From NCBI GenBank assembly GCA_963989245.1, contig OZ022342.1, positions 42,216,479 through 42,280,478 on the forward strand: DNA of 64,000 nucleotides, given 5' to 3'. Position numbers and translations under genes: made by a program. Positions 1-56,453 of the stretch are shown here, one piece after another; the first letter of the stretch is position 1; the number at the start of each line of letters is the position of its first letter. The notes under the pieces were generated by a model that saw only the letters and a list, made by a program, of their open reading frames with translations, was not told the origin of the DNA and did not search any database. This stretch comes from Nansenia antarctica. Its lineage: Eukaryota; Chordata; Actinopteri; Argentiniformes; Microstomatidae.

Positions 1-892
1 CACATACACATACTCAGTGTTTACAGAGAGGCTCTGGTGTGCCAGTATTGTGTTCTGGTGACATTTTGGAAGAGCAGAATAGCCTTACTGGCCAGAGGGT
101 GAAAGAAGGGATGAGAGGAGAGGGACAGAGGAGAGAGGAGGGAGAGCAGTGGTAGAGAGTGACATGAGAGAGAGAGAAGGGAAAGAGAGTGAGAAAGAGA
201 TTAGAGGAGAGTGGGAAGAGAATGACAGAGAGCCGAGGGAGAGTGACAGAGGAGAGGAGAGAGAGAGGGGGGGATGAGAGAGTGAGAGGGTGATGAGAAC
301 TACGGAGGATAGAGGAAAGGGAGATGGGGGGAAGAGAGGAGGAAGGGAGATTGAGACCAGGAAAGAGAGAGTGACGGAGGAGAGAGGGATGAGGAGTGAC
401 AAGAGGAGAGAGGCAGGGGAAGAGCGACAGAGAGCAAGAGAGGAGAGGATCTGTGTTCCGTTGCCTGGCAACCCAGGCATTGTTCGGTCTGAGGGTTTGA
501 GAGGATGGAGGTGGGAGGTGGTGGTGGCGGGGAGGGGGGGTGACAGGGTGTCTCTCTCTCTCTCGCTCTCTCTCTCCTCTTCAAACACCCCACCATCATG
601 TCCCCTCTCTCTCTCTCCCCTCTCCTCTCCTCCTCCTCTGTTTATGATGAGTGGTGCTCATTGGCTGGTCCTCTGTTGTCCCTGGAGGGCCATCGTAAAA
701 CAAAAGCCGGCCAGTCATCGCTCGTGACGGCGTGACAACAAACCGGCCCAAGAGGATGAAAACATCAGATCTAACACATGTGTGTCATTTAATCCTGGTG
801 TTCGGTGATCTTAAATATTTACCATAAGAACCCTAAGCGACAGAGGCGTTTGTTAGGGTTTTTGAAACATCCGGGGCTTATCCCACGTTTTC
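1..892. repeat. Intron: AG/CT-rich low-complexity DNA
   Basis: From 85 to about 460 the + strand is an imperfect GAGA-rich tract and 548-640 is CT-rich. ORFs here (both strands) are Arg/Glu or Ser/Leu low-complexity and not credible. Nothing recognisable in 640-890; no garnl3 exon was found here. Confidence 0.7.
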
Positions 893-2106
893 ATGGAAGG
901 GGCGGGAGCTTTCCCCAACATAACCCCAATCTATGCCAGAGTCCTGTTTGTGGATTATAGTTCAGCCTTCAACACCATCATTCCTGACCTCCTCCACAAT
1001 AAACTGGCCCAGCTGAATATCCACCCCTTCATCTGTCAGTGGATTACTGACTTCCTCACCAACAGAAGGCAGTATGTCAGGATGGGCCCTCACCTGTCTC
1101 AGCCCCGCACAGTTAACACCGGTGCTCCTCAGGGCTGTGTGCTCTCCCCACTGCTCTACTCCCTGTACACCAACGACTGTACCTCTGGTGACACATCTGT
1201 CAAGACGATCAAATATGCAGATGACACCACCATGGTTGGCCTCATCACTGACAACGACGAGACTGCCTACCGGAGGGAGGTCTGCAGCCAATAACCTGGA
1301 ACTCAACAACACCAAGACAGTGGAGGTGATTATGGACTTCCGGAAAAAGGCCCCAACTCACTCTCCACTGGTCATCAATAACTCCCCTGTCACAATAATG
1401 GATGAATTAAAATGTCTGGGCACTACCATCTCCAACAAACTAAAATGGGATAACAACATCACAACATCACCCATCTAGTTAAAGAAGGCCAGCAGCGCTT
1501 CTTCTTCCTCCGTCGGCTGAAGAGACTCAGTCGTCACATCCTGGTCCAGTTCTACAGGGCCGTCATAGAAAGCATCCTAACATCTTCCATCACTGTCTGG
1601 TACGACTCTGCGTCTGCCCGGTCCAAGGCCAAGCTACAAAGAGTCGTACGGACAGCTGAGCGAATCATCGGCTGCCCCCTGCCTCCCATCACAGACCTCC
1701 ATAGCTTCAGATCACTGAAGAGAGCACGCAAGATTGTGGCTGACCCCTCACATCCAGCTCACAGCTTGTTTGCATTACTCCCTTCTGGACAGCGGTACAG
1801 GGCCACCAGGACAAAAATATCACGCCACTTGAACAGTTTCTTCCCCAAAGCCATTAGCCCTCCTCAATAACTCCTGATCATTGCACCTTGCACTTAACAT
1901 GTTCTTGCACTTAGTTGTACAGTATATTTATTCATAATATTCACTCATATTGGTACTGTATATTTTGTCTTGAGTTTTGTTGTATTGTCGTCTTGCTGTT
2001 GTATGTACTGTAGCTTGTTTAGCATGGTAGAATACCAAGTCATGTTCCTAGTGCACTGCACATAGCGAATAAAGTTTAATTGAATTGAATTGAATTGAAT
2101 TGAATC
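893..2106 (+). mobile_element. Decayed LINE (L2/Jockey-like) 3' half
   Basis: Translations show reverse-transcriptase motifs: VLFVDYSSAFNTI, TGAPQGCVLSPLLYSLYTND and KYADDTTMVGL, then ELNNTKTVEVIMDFRK, LKCLGTTISNKLKW, FFFLRRLKRLSRHILVQFYR and the C-terminal LNSFFPKAISPPQ. The frame breaks near 1285 and again near 1470, so it is inactive. It is 5'-truncated and ends in a (GAATT)n tail at 2085-2106, typical of L2-like elements. Clade assignment is tentative. Confidence 0.85.
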
Positions 2107-2575
2107 CTGTCTTCACTCCACTGGCTCCCCGTCCGCTTCCGTATCGATTTTAAATTACTTTTGATTGTTTTTATAGCACTTAACGGGCACGCACCCCCGT
2201 ACCTGGCTGACCTATTGCGCCACCATACCCCATCCAGAGCCTTTAGGTCCAACTGCTGCTGGAGGTCCCTAGGACCAGACCAAAAACGAGAGGGGATAGA
2301 GCCTTCTCTAAAGCAGCCCCTAGGCTCTGGAATAGCCTCCCCCTCCACGTCAGATCCGCCCAGAGCATCGAGGCTTTTAACAATTTTGCAAAAACACATC
2401 TTTTCTCCCTGGCCTTTGACCTGAGGTGAGCCTGCCTCCCGACACTGCACTTTTTGTACTTTTATTTCTGCACCTGTATTTTGTGTTGCACCTTGTTTTT
2501 AGTGAATTTTTATCTGTTGTTTCTCTTTTACTGGTGTAAATAAACATTACATACTTACTTACTACTAGCTTGCGC
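2107..2575 (+). mobile_element. Second LINE 3' fragment
   Basis: Abuts the previous tail. Encodes LHWLPV-type C-terminal reverse-transcriptase sequence (FRIDFKLLLIVFIALNGHAP, then PYLADLLRHHTPSRAFRSN) with later frame damage. The 3' UTR ends with TAAATAAACATTACATA and a short ACTT repeat. Confidence 0.75.
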
Positions 2576-2889
2576 TATATCGGTGGCGGTGAGCTAAATC
2601 GATGGCGATGCAGTTAGATGGCAACTTTCTTAGTTGTTTCCCCCCCAGGGGCTAGATGTTCCCAAAACATTAGGGGCTCGAGCCCCGGATGCCCAGGTTT
2701 TAACAACACCACTGCTAAGCTATCCCACCAGGCTCTTGTGTATGGCCAGAGTTATGGTCTGCATTGATGAAGCGGCTGGGTTAGTGTCTTCTAGGTATGT
2801 CTGTACTCTGTACCATAGTAGGTGGTCATTGTGGGTGAACATTGCTGTTTCAACGTGTCAGAGGAGAGGAGGGGGGGTTGTGGTTCCGT

Positions 2890-46036
<43,147 letters not shown>

Positions 46037-48345
46037 AGACAATCCCACCGTCCACGTCTCTGCTCGGCTCCTCCTCTGCTCGCCTACCTTTGGTTATTTT
46101 GGTTTTTGGATTGATTTAGTTTGTTGTTTGTTGATTTTCCTTTTTGTTCTTGTATCTCTGTCTGGGTGCTCATCCTCAGGCATGGTGGGTATAGTAGAAA
46201 TGTAAAGATGTGTGTGTGTGTGTGTGTATGTGTGTGTGTGTGCGTGTGTGTGTTTCGTTAGCGGTCCCCACAGCCACAGCGTGTGTGCGTGTGCGTGTGT
46301 GTGTGTGTGTGTCGGTGTTGGTGTCTGTGTGTCTGTGTCTGTGTGTTGCACCGCAGCGAATAACCCAAAGAAACGAAGAGGTCATCTAAGGTGGTGTGGT
46401 TTGTTCAGAGGTCAGACACCCAGATATGTTAAAGGTTTCAACGAGAACCAAAACCGAATGTAAATCAACGCACCAAGGCACGACAACAATCTGTGTTCCA
46501 AACGTCCTCTTGAAGTTGCTACGGCTTAACATCTGTTGTATATTCTGTGATTTATTATTTCCACTTTCTAATGTAGTATAATATATGCATATGTATGTGT
46601 ACATCTATTTATACATTAAGATGCATACACATTGACAGACATGTATGCCTTTAGATATATTATAATACATATTTTATTCACATATTTAGTAAATGTATGA
46701 TGCTTTATGCTCTTCATGTCTGTTAGACTTGTTGTTTCCTCTCAACTCACAGTATGCAGGTAGACAGGGCTGGAGGCAGAGTCTCCCACAAGTGCCATTT
46801 CCCAGTGAACTACAACTCCCATCAGCCACCAGTCACCTCAGATCAGCTGGTCTCTGACAGTAGCAGTCATAGCCCTCTGTAGATAACATCCCACTGTGGC
46901 TCTTTGAGTCAAATGCACACACTAAACATACCCCCCCCACACACACAAACACACATGCACAAAACAACATGCCCGTAAGGTCAAGGGCTCCCAGAAACAC
47001 CTTGCATGACATGCCTTTGCTACGAATATCCTACTATCTCTTTGGCTTGGCATCCCCTATGAAACCATTTGGTTTCCGCATCATTCCAGAACTTGCAACG
47101 TTAACGTTAAGTCTTCGATACGCAGACCACCCTACAGCCTCGGAGAACTGATGATGTCTGGATGCAGACGGAGTCAGAAGGCCATAGTCACACCTGTCGT
47201 GTGTGGTAGCATGAGATAGTCTGCAGTATTGGGCGAAGGCATGGCAGCTTGAGAGGGACCTCAGGATCGACAGAGCCTGTACGTAAGGACCTCGCCCATC
47301 TCCCGGCTCGCTGTCTTCAGTAGGAGCAAGCTATAACTCACCAAGTGCAATAGGACATTCTAGAAAGATGAGCAGTCTGATGCATGAGGAGGAGTCAGAA
47401 GAAACAGCACAGAGGCAGCCATAACACTTAACCCCTCTGATAGCAGAGAGATCAAACTAGTCCCAAATGAGTAGGATAACATTAATAAAAGCCAGTAAAG
47501 ACACTTTTTTGCAGCTCTCAGAGGACATTGCGAAACAGATCAGGGTCCTATTACTGAGGAGTGTCAACTACAACCCGAGAGCAGTGTTCGGGAGAGATTT
47601 GGACTATGTACGCCCTCGTGTGGTCGTCTTGCGACATGGCACCCCTCCTATAATCTTGCATGAGCGCCCCCCTGTCCCCTGCTCCCTCTCTCTCCCCCAC
47701 ACCTTTCTCCACTGTTTCTCTCTGTATTTGCCTGTCTCAATGTGAACTTCTTCAACACTATTACGCAACACGGGATGGGGGAAAAAAGGGGAAAAAATTG
47801 GGGGATATTTTTACAATGGAATTCTACTTGTTATTTATTATTCTGGTTCCTAATCAGTGTAGGTGAAAGCTGGGGGGAATGCCTGACGGTTGAGGTTTGT
47901 AATACCGCTTCTATCACTTTGATCGTTCTTCCTGTTTCCTTCTCCTTTCCATCAGCAGACCCTGTTACGTTGTTCCGTTGTCCCGCCCCTTGACGTTTTG
48001 GCAGTGGTTTTTGTATCTAAATCAATATTTACTGTTTAGACTGTTGCTGAACCTCTCTGTGATATCAAAACGAAAGAAAAATAATAAAAAAAACACCAAG
48101 TGTCTTAAAATATTGTATCGCCATCGTTTTTAATGCCAAGTACTACTTGTAAATGTTTGTGTTTCAAATGTGGCCTCAAACAAAACAGAACTATTATTAT
48201 GATTATGATTATTGATGATAATAATAATATTATTATTAATATTATTATTATGATGATAATTATTATTTGAACAAGTGCTGTAGACCACTGCTGTGAAAGT
48301 AGTAATTTCTGTTCATTGATATATAATAAATATTTATGAAATTTG
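46037..48345 (+). other. garnl3: garnl3 probable 3' UTR
   Basis: No coding signal follows the stop. The stretch holds a (TG)n run (46206-46350), AT-rich sequence with ATATATTATAAT type runs near 46.6 kb, and short ORFs without recognisable motifs. AATAAA occurs at 48083-48088 and 48325-48330; the latter, followed by TATTTATG, is the more likely terminal signal. The exact 3' end is inferred. Confidence 0.55.
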
Positions 48346-48628
48346 AACCAATTGTAGTGGAGTTGTCTTTATCTGAACAGGTTTGTCATTCACGTTGAAG
48401 TGCTGTTTGTGGGCACATAGACCTGCATAGACTACATTTCCCATGATGCATGTGCTGTCACACATGGAATAACTGCTCTCTATCTGCCTGCACCCTGGAG
48501 GGATGGCACCAGGAGCAGAGAGAAGGATTGGGACATTAGCAGGTCAGATCACTATGACCCTCTTGTTAGTTAGTTGTTAGTACACATCTAGTGTCTGCTT
48601 TAGCTCCTGAGACCTGTTTCGCTTACAA

Positions 48629-48631
<3 letters not shown>

Positions 48632-48684
<53 letters not shown>
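48632..48684. repeat. (GT)n microsatellite
   Basis: About 26 GT units, intergenic. Confidence 0.95.
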
Positions 48685-48685
<1 letters not shown>

Positions 48686-48904
48686 TGATGAATGACTATG
48701 CCAAGGCCCCTGTCACCTGTGTGCTGACGGTTACCGTGGTAGAAGATCACAGTCTCCACAGTGATTGAACCCTCACCTCTCCTGAGAAGACTCATCCATC
48801 TCACTGTGACAGCAACTCCCGTACAGCCAACACACACAGTACATACACAAGCATACGCACACACACAGAAATATACACTGCACTGTTTTCCCTTTCCCTT
48901 AATG

Positions 48905-49026
48905 CCCTGTCTGTCTATCTGTCTGTTCCTGTCTGTCTATCTGTCTGTCTATCTGTCTTGTCTGCCTGTCTGTGTGTCTGTCTGTCTGTTCTTGTCTGTC
49001 TGTCTATCTGTCTGTCTGTCTATCTG

Positions 49027-49058
<32 letters not shown>

Positions 49059-49214
49059 TGTCTGTCTGTCTATCTGTTTGTCTATCTGTCTGTCTGTCTG
49101 TCTGTGTGTGTCTGTCTGTGTGTCTGTCTGTCTGCTCTTGTCTGTATGTCTTGTCTGTGTGTCTGTCTGTCTGTCTGTTCTTGTCTGTCTGTCTGTCTGT
49201 CTTGTCTGTGTGTC

Positions 49215-49250
<36 letters not shown>

Positions 49251-50133
49251 TGTCTGTCTTGTCTGTGTGTCTATTTGTCTGTCTGTCTGTTCCTGTCTGT
49301 CTGTCTTGTCTGTCTGTCTTGTCTGTGTGTCTATCTGTCTGTCTGTCTATCTGTCTTGTCTGTCTATGTGTCGGTCTGTCTGTCTGTTCTTGTCTGTCTA
49401 TCTGTCTTGTCTGTCTGCCTGTCTGTCTGTCTATCTGTCTTGTCTGTGTGTCTGTCTGTCTGTCTATATGTCTGTTTTTGTCTGTCTGTCTGTCTTGTCT
49501 GCGTGTCTATTTGTCTGTCTGTCTGTCTGTTCCTGTCTGTCTGTCTTGTCTGTCTGTCTTGTCTGTGTGTCTGTCTATCGGTCTGTCTGTCTGTGTGTCT
49601 GTCTTGTCTGTCTATCTGTCTGTCTTGTCTGTGTGTCTGTCTGTCTGTCTGTTCTTGTCTATCTGTCTGTATGTCTATCTGTCTTGTCTGTCTGTCTGTC
49701 TATCTGTCTTGTCTGCCTGTCTGTCTGTCTATCTGTCTTGTCTGTGTGTCTGTCTGTTTGTCTATCTGTCTGTCTATCTGTTTGTCTGTCTGTCTGTGTG
49801 TCTGTCTGTGTGTGTGTCTGTCTGCTCTTGTTTGTCTGTCTGTCTTGTCTGTGTGTCTGTCTGTCTGTCTGTTGTTGTCTGTCTGTCTTGGCTGTCTGTC
49901 TGTCTTGTCTGTGTGTCTGTCTGTCTGTGTGTCTGTGTGTGTGTCTGTCTGTCTGTGTGTGTGTCTGTCTGTCTATCTGTCTGTTCTTGTCTGTCTGTCT
50001 GTCTTGTCTGCGTGTCTATTTGTCTCTCTGTCTTCTTGTCTGTCTGTCTGTCTGTTCCTAACTGTCTTGTCTGTCTGTCTTGTCTGTGTGTCTATCTGTC
50101 TGTCTGTCTGTCTGTCTGTCTTGTCTGTGTGTC

Positions 50134-50194
<61 letters not shown>

Positions 50195-50473
50195 GTCTGT
50201 CTGTGTGTCTGTCTGTCTGTCTGTCTATCTATCTGTTCTTGTCTGTCTGTCTTGTCTGTGTGTCTATTTGTCTGTCTGTCTTCTTGTCTGTCTTTCTGTC
50301 TGTCTGTCTGTCTGTCTTGTCTGTGTGTCTGTCTATCGGTCTGTCTGTCTGTCAGTGTGTCTGTCTATCTGTCTGTGTGTCTGTCTGTGTGTCTGTCTAT
50401 CTGTCTGTCTTGTCTGTGTGTCTTGTCTGTCTGTCTGTCTTGTCTGTGTGTCTTGTCTGTCTGTCTGTGTGTC

Positions 50474-50525
<52 letters not shown>

Positions 50526-51138
50526 TGTGTGTCTGTCTATCCGTCTGTCTGCTCTTGTCTGTCTGTCTTGTCCGTGTGTCTGTCTGTCTGTCTGTTCTTG
50601 TCTGTCTAGCTTGTCTGTCTTGTCTGTGTGTCTGTCTGTGTGTGTGTGTGTGTGTCTGTCTGTCTGTCTGTCTATCTGTCTGTTCTTGTCTGTCTGTCTG
50701 TCTTGTCTGCGTGTCTATTTGTCTGTCTGTCTTCTTGTCTGTCTGTCTGTCTGTCTGTCTGTTCCTGTCTGTCTGTCTTGTCTGTCTGTCTTGTCTGTGT
50801 GTCTATCTGTCTGTCTATCTGTCTGTCTGTCTGTCTTGTCTGTGTGTCTGTCTATATGTCTGTCTGTGTGTCTGTCTATCTGTCTGTATTGTCTGTGTGT
50901 CTGTCTGTCTATCTGTCTGTTCTTGTCTGTCTGTCTGTCTTGTCTGCGTGTCTAATTGGCTGTCTGTCTTCTTGTCTGTGTCTGTCTGTCTGTTCCTGTC
51001 TGTCTGTCTTGTCTGTCTGTCTTGTCTGTGTGTCTATCTGTCTGTCTGTGTGTCTGTCTGTGTGTGTGTCTGTCTGTGTGTCTGTCTATCTGTCTGTCTG
51101 CTCTTGTCTGTCTGTCTGTCTTGTCTGTGTGTCTGTCT

Positions 51139-51215
<77 letters not shown>

Positions 51216-51649
51216 TGTGTGTCTGTCTGTCTGTCTGTCTGTATATCTGTCTGTTCTTGTCTGTCTGTCTGTCTTGTCTGTGTGTCTATCTGTCTGTCTG
51301 TCTGTCTGTCTTGTCTGTCTGTCTGTCTATCGGTCTGTCTGTCTGTCTGTGTGTCTGTCTTGTCTGTCTGTCTATCTGTCTGTCTGTGTGTCTGTCTGTG
51401 TGTCTGTCTATCTGTCTGTCTTGTCTGTGTGTCTTGTCTGTCTGTCTGTCTGTCTTTTCAGTCTGTCTGTCTGTCTGTCTGTCTGTCGTGTCTGTCTGTC
51501 TTGTCTGTGTGTCTTGTCTGTGTGTCTGTCTGTCTGTCTGTCTGTGTGTCTTTTCTGTGTGTCTATCTTGTCTGTCTGTCTGTCTGTCTTTCTGTCTGTT
51601 TGTCTGTCTGTCTTGTCTGTCTGTCTGTCTGTCTGTCTATCTGTCTGTT

Positions 51650-51682
<33 letters not shown>

Positions 51683-52003
51683 TGTCTGTCTGTTTGTCTG
51701 TATGTCTGTCTGTCTGTCTGTCGTGTCTGTCTGTCTTGTCTGTGTGTCTTGTCTGTGTGTCTGTCTGTCTGTCTGTGTGTCTTTTCTGTGTGTCTATCTT
51801 GTCTGACTGAATGACTGTCTGTCTGTCTGTCTGTCTGTCTGACTTTCTGACTGACTGACTGAATGTTTGTCTGTTTGTCTGTCTGTCTGACTGACTGACT
51901 GACTGTCTGTCTGATTGAATGTCTGTCTGTCTGTCTGTCTGTTTTTCTTGTCTGTCTGTCTGTCTTGTCTGTCTGTTTGTCTGTCTGTCTGTCTTGTCCT
52001 AGG
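48905..52003. repeat. 3.1-kb (TGTC)n/(TGTG)n satellite
   Basis: GTCTGTCTGTCT with TCTTGTCTG, CTATCTGT and (GT)n blocks repeating at a larger scale of about 60-250 bp. All three frames stay open for long runs, giving Cys/Val/Ser/Leu ORFs up to 1,017 residues that are not genes. Confidence 0.97.
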
Positions 52004-52534
52004 AGTGCCAGTGCCTCACCTACTGTATATTTGAAGATTACGTTTGTCCTCTCACAATTCTTTAATTGCTCAGAATATATTGCAAAAGACAACATTACAT
52101 TGTTACAGTCATGCAACAACCCACAAACCTGTCTGTCTGTCTGTCTGTCTGTCTCAGTGTTGAGCTGGTTCCAAAAGCTCCCAAAGTTTTAGCCAGGAGG
52201 CAATTAAATTACTATGCCCTTTGTTTTTAATTGTACGGTTTTGATTCTGGACTGGTAAAGCTGATAATTGGGAAACACTGTTAGAACACCATGGGATTGG
52301 CCTCTAACTGAACTGAACTCCCCACTAATGAAAAGTGAATATACTGTATGATTAACAAAGTGAATATACTGTATGATTAACAAAGTGAATATACTGTATG
52401 ATTAACACAGCTACACTTCACTCTCTTAGGTTTGGGTATGGATAAGGTCGTTTTAAATTGAAGAATGTTATACACTGGTTTGTCCACTTGATAGAGCTAG
52501 GGCATTCACACGCGCACGCGCACACGCACACATA

Positions 52535-52570
<36 letters not shown>

Positions 52571-53605
52571 TATACACACACACACACATACACACATACA
52601 CACATACACACATACACACACACTATACAGAATTGATTTTGCCTCCTGCAGATCTTCAGGTGACTTGCTTTGTCCTATAAGATCTGACTCTAATATTACG
52701 ACCAAGAAGGAATATGAGATCACCACGATAAAGCAGTCAGGTAGCAGAGTGTGTGTTAGTTATGCAATGATTCAATCCATGAACATCAGTAATGTTGTTG
52801 TTGTTGCATGGTTCCCTCCCTCCTCTGTGGTGTGTGGTGTGAGAGGAGCAGACCCTGCAGCAGCGAGGAGGAGGTCCCTCCGTCCCACAGACAGGTCTGT
52901 AGGGGAAAAAGTATTACTTTGATAAAGTTAGTAAATGTGTCATTGCTACTCTTGAGAAAGTCACTGTCTGAGCAGAATCAACACATTGACGACCCCAGTC
53001 TACCAGTCTATAGACAATGACAAACCGACTTCCTCTACCCAAGATTCTACATTTGCCAACAACAGAAACATTTCAATAGCTCACCTCCTTTTGTATTCAA
53101 TAGCCTGTTTTGATACCTACAAAACTCAAGACAATGTAGAGACACAACAGAGGGGGGGCAAGCCTTTGTTTCCCTCTGGTGCCTCTTCCTTTACTTTCCT
53201 TTCCTTTTTAATCACCCACATCATCTTCCTCACTCTTCCTCTCCAGGGACCTCCCCACAACGTGATTGGTTTGAACCCTACCTCAGGGAGTGACTTTAAC
53301 CCCCTAAAAATGTCATTTTTACAACAGCATGTTTGGATACTGGATTCTGATTGGCTAGAAACAGTGGTAAATATCTCAACAACCCACTGTTCAGACCGCA
53401 TTTCCAGTATCAATGCGCCTCTCAATCAATCTGATTAAGAACACCTGTGCTGACCTACAATGCAATGGTTGATCTTGTTTATGGGACTATATTCTGTGGC
53501 GGAAGGATATATGTATTCTGAAACGATTAATAATTGTAAATACATTAATTTAATGTTACAACTGTGTATTTATTTGTTCTATTATGTGGTGGCTGTTGTA
53601 GAAAA
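52004..53605. other. Intergenic, no gene recognised
   Basis: Contains a 25-bp repeat AAAGTGAATATACTGTATGA-type x3 (52328-52405) and (CA)n (52507-52622). Short ORFs lack motifs. Confidence 0.6.
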
Positions 53606-53725
53606 GCAATTTACCATTCGAGGGCGGGGGTTGTGGAGTCATTTACCACTGTACAGGGTTTTCCGGCACAACCCTGTACCAGTGGTAAATGAGTCCACAA
53701 CCCCCTTCCTCTTATGGTAAATTGC
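53606..53725. repeat. 120-bp near-perfect hairpin
   Basis: Arms GCAATTTACCAT..GGGGGTTGTGGAGTCATTTA and complement, closing on GTACAGGG..CCCTGTAC. Probably a MITE end-to-end or a foldback element. Confidence 0.82.
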
Positions 53726-53886
53726 TTCCGTCTCCTATGTGAACCGACTTTTTTGAGAATCCTTTCACTGTCCAGATATTCTGTCTGACATGCTTGTAAA
53801 CTGTTCTCCTTTTATAAAAGATAATGAAATATATTTTCTGTTTGTGAATCAGGCTACCCTTTTTCTATTTTCTATTTAGATACATA

Positions 53887-55434
53887 CAGTTGAGGCCAAC
53901 ATGTTTAGCCCCCCTTGTGAAATCAGACAAAACCCATGATTTCTCCATGGAAATGACCATTAACAACAAGTGTTTATAGTGTATTTGTTTCCAAAATAAT
54001 AAAGACAAAATGTCCACCAAGTTTGATTAGGATATTTTATTGATGCACTGAGTTGAAACAAGAAAGGGCAAAAATGACACGTCCAAAATGATTAGCCCCC
54101 TGGCCATTAATAGTCAATAGTGTACCCTTTCTGAGCCACACTGACAAAAACCTTTTAGAGTAGTTCTTTACTAGGTTGGCACAGGTCTCTCGAGGGATTT
54201 TGGATCATTCTTCCATTGCAAATGGTTCCAGCTGGTCCAAACTGCGTCGGTTTCCGAGCATGGACATTCACTTTGAACACCCGCCACAGATTCTCAAAGG
54301 ATTGAGATCTGGGCTCTGTGCGGGCCACTCCAGGACCTTGGTTTGTATTGATGTATGCTTTCGGTCATTGTCTTGTTGGAAGACCCAGTGACGACCTAAG
54401 CCTAGACTAAGAGCAGATTTCTTTATATTATCCCTCAAAATGATGCCATGCACCTGAACAAGGCTCCCTGTGCCTGAGGCTGCAAAACAGCCCCACAGCA
54501 TGATGCTCCCACCACCATGTTTAACTGTGGGAACTGTGTTCCTAGGGTTGAAGGCCTCTCCCTTTCTTCGCCAGACATAAGCAACATCCATGTGCCCAAA
54601 CAGTTCCAGTTTAGTCTCATCAGACCAAAGCACAGATTTCCAAAACTCATCTTTACCTTTCAAATGTTCACGGGCAAACCTCAGTCTGGCTCTGATGTGC
54701 CGCTCTTTGAGTAAAGGGGTTCTTCTGGGATGATGGCCCTGAAGCACACCACGATGAAGAGCCCTCACAACTGTATTCCTTGAAACATCAACTCCACAAG
54801 AGGCCAGGTCAGCAACAATCATCTTGGCAGATGTCCTTGGTGTCTTGCTGACATCTCTGACTATTTTCCTCTCCAGAGTTCTTGAAATCTTGAGCTTTTG
54901 ACCACGCCCCAGGTTTGTTTCTTACAGAATTTGTCTCCTTGTACTTAGCAATGATGCAACGTACAGCGGTTCTAGACTGAGACGCTTGGAAATGGCAGTG
55001 TAGCCTTCCGCCTTATCATGAGCCTCCACTATATTCTTTCTGAGCTCAAGACTGATTTCCTTTGTCTTTGGCATGGTGAGTAAGAGTAGTAGTATAGTCC
55101 CTCTCAATAATGTGTTCAAGTGCCCTGTTTCTTGGAGTCCTTTTATGCTAATTGAATGCTCAGGTGTTGTTAGGAAGCCAATTGACTGTACAGGTGTGGT
55201 TTGAAATCTGATTGGTTGCTTAGGTGTGTTTTTAAAGCAAATATTCACATGGGGGCTAATATTTTTGACCACCCCATTTTTCACTATATTTGTTTTAAAG
55301 CAAGCCTAAAAACTTATTTTATATTCCAAAATGTACCAAAAGCTAATAAATAGCACTGGTGAATGTTTGATTATATAATGTTTTATCAATGATGCAAACA
55401 TTGGGAAGTATGTTAATAATTTTGGCCTCAACTG
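53887..55434 (-). mobile_element. Tc1-type DNA transposon relic
   Basis: 1,548 bp flanked by TA on both sides. Terminal repeats begin CAGTTGAGGCCAA at both ends. Carries a broken transposase on the - strand. Size and target site fit the Tc1 branch of Tc1/mariner. Confidence 0.93.
54268..55073 (-). pseudogene. Tc1 transposase pseudogene
   Basis: Starts MPKTKEISLELRKNIVEAHD (helix-turn-helix region). A single in-frame TAA at 54922-54924 breaks it; the same frame then continues through RTLERKIVRDVSKTPRTSAK, SVLWSDETKLELFGH (first catalytic Asp) and FQQDNDRKHTS (second Asp). After AQSPDLNP a one-base frameshift replaces the segment that should carry the third acidic residue, and the frame ends at 54268. 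Cut-and-paste transposition of its own element is the family role; this copy cannot encode a full enzyme. Confidence 0.92.
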
Positions 55435-55929
55435 TAAATACTTCCATAACAGGTCCCAACCAGGAAACCCCTCACAGAGTGGGGCAAGACAGGGCCAGAT
55501 CCCCCGCCCCGCCCAGCCCCCCCCAGCCCCCCCCAGCCCCCCCCAGCCCCCCACCTTACTTCCACAAGTAGCATTAAACTTTAAGAACCTGTCTGCATTG
55601 TTCAGTAATACACCATGACAGAGTTGACACCTGTTCATACACCTCGGATGTGGTGATGATATATCCATACACCTATACAGGGCCGACCCTAGAACTTTTG
55701 GGGCCCTAAGCGAGATTTTTAATGTGCCCCCCCCACACACGTTTTGTCAGGGGGTTGAAGTTTCCGATTGACGGGTGTTTAATCGACAGGGGGGGGTGGG
55801 GCATCAAAAATTGGCATCGATCCACATGTAGAGATCTGAAAAATGTATATATAAACAGAAACCAAAAGTGTCTAGGATATTCTCCCTGCTCCCGCTCTAA
55901 GGGGAGTCAGATTGCAAATCCACCTGATA

Positions 55930-56453
55930 AGACATACTTCAAGCCTTCTGAACCCTTCGGCTCTCGGTGGAGTGAGAAATGCGAACAGGCTTTCCAAGAA
56001 CTCAAGCTCCGGCTCACCAAAGCACCTGTATTGGTGTTTGCAGATCCACAGAAGCCATACGTTCTACACGTGGATGCTAGCCTGGAAGGGCTCGGTGGTG
56101 TCTTATACCAAGAGCATGAGGAGGGCCTACGCCCAGTTGCATTCATAAGTAGAAGTCTCTCACCATCTGAGAAAAACTATCCAGCACACAAACTGGAGTA
56201 TTTAGCTCTCAAATGGGCTATTGTAGATAAATTCCATGACTATCTTTACGGAGCCACCGTACAAGTTAGAACAGACAACAATCCTCTGACGTATGTGACA
56301 ACATCAGCTAAATTAGATGCCACTGGTCATCGCTGGCTCTCAGCACTTTCCACCTACACTTTCAGCCTTAAGTATAGACCAGGCCGGCAAAACATTGACG
56401 CAGACTCTTTGTCCCGACGTCCCCATGACACCATGGCACCAGATGATGAATGA
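55930..56453 (+). pseudogene. Gypsy RT end and RNase H fragment
   Basis: WSEKCEQAFQELKLRLTKAP is the RT/RNase H junction; LHVDASLEGLGGVLYQEHEE, AHKLEYLALKWAIVDKFHDY and VRTDNNPLTYVTT carry the RNase H-type catalytic Asp/Glu pattern; YRPGRQNIDADSLSRRP is the usual end. Stop at 56451-56453. Confidence 0.9.

Noticed and set aside
893..1294. Reverse-transcriptase ORFs as host genes (also 7097, 8715, 9209)
   Set aside because: All are broken non-LTR retrotransposon fragments in introns.
48761..51814. 1,017-residue Cys/Val/Leu/Ser open reading frame (and 545-, 392-, 367-residue overlaps)
   Set aside because: Translation of the TGTC satellite; equally long frames in the other registers.
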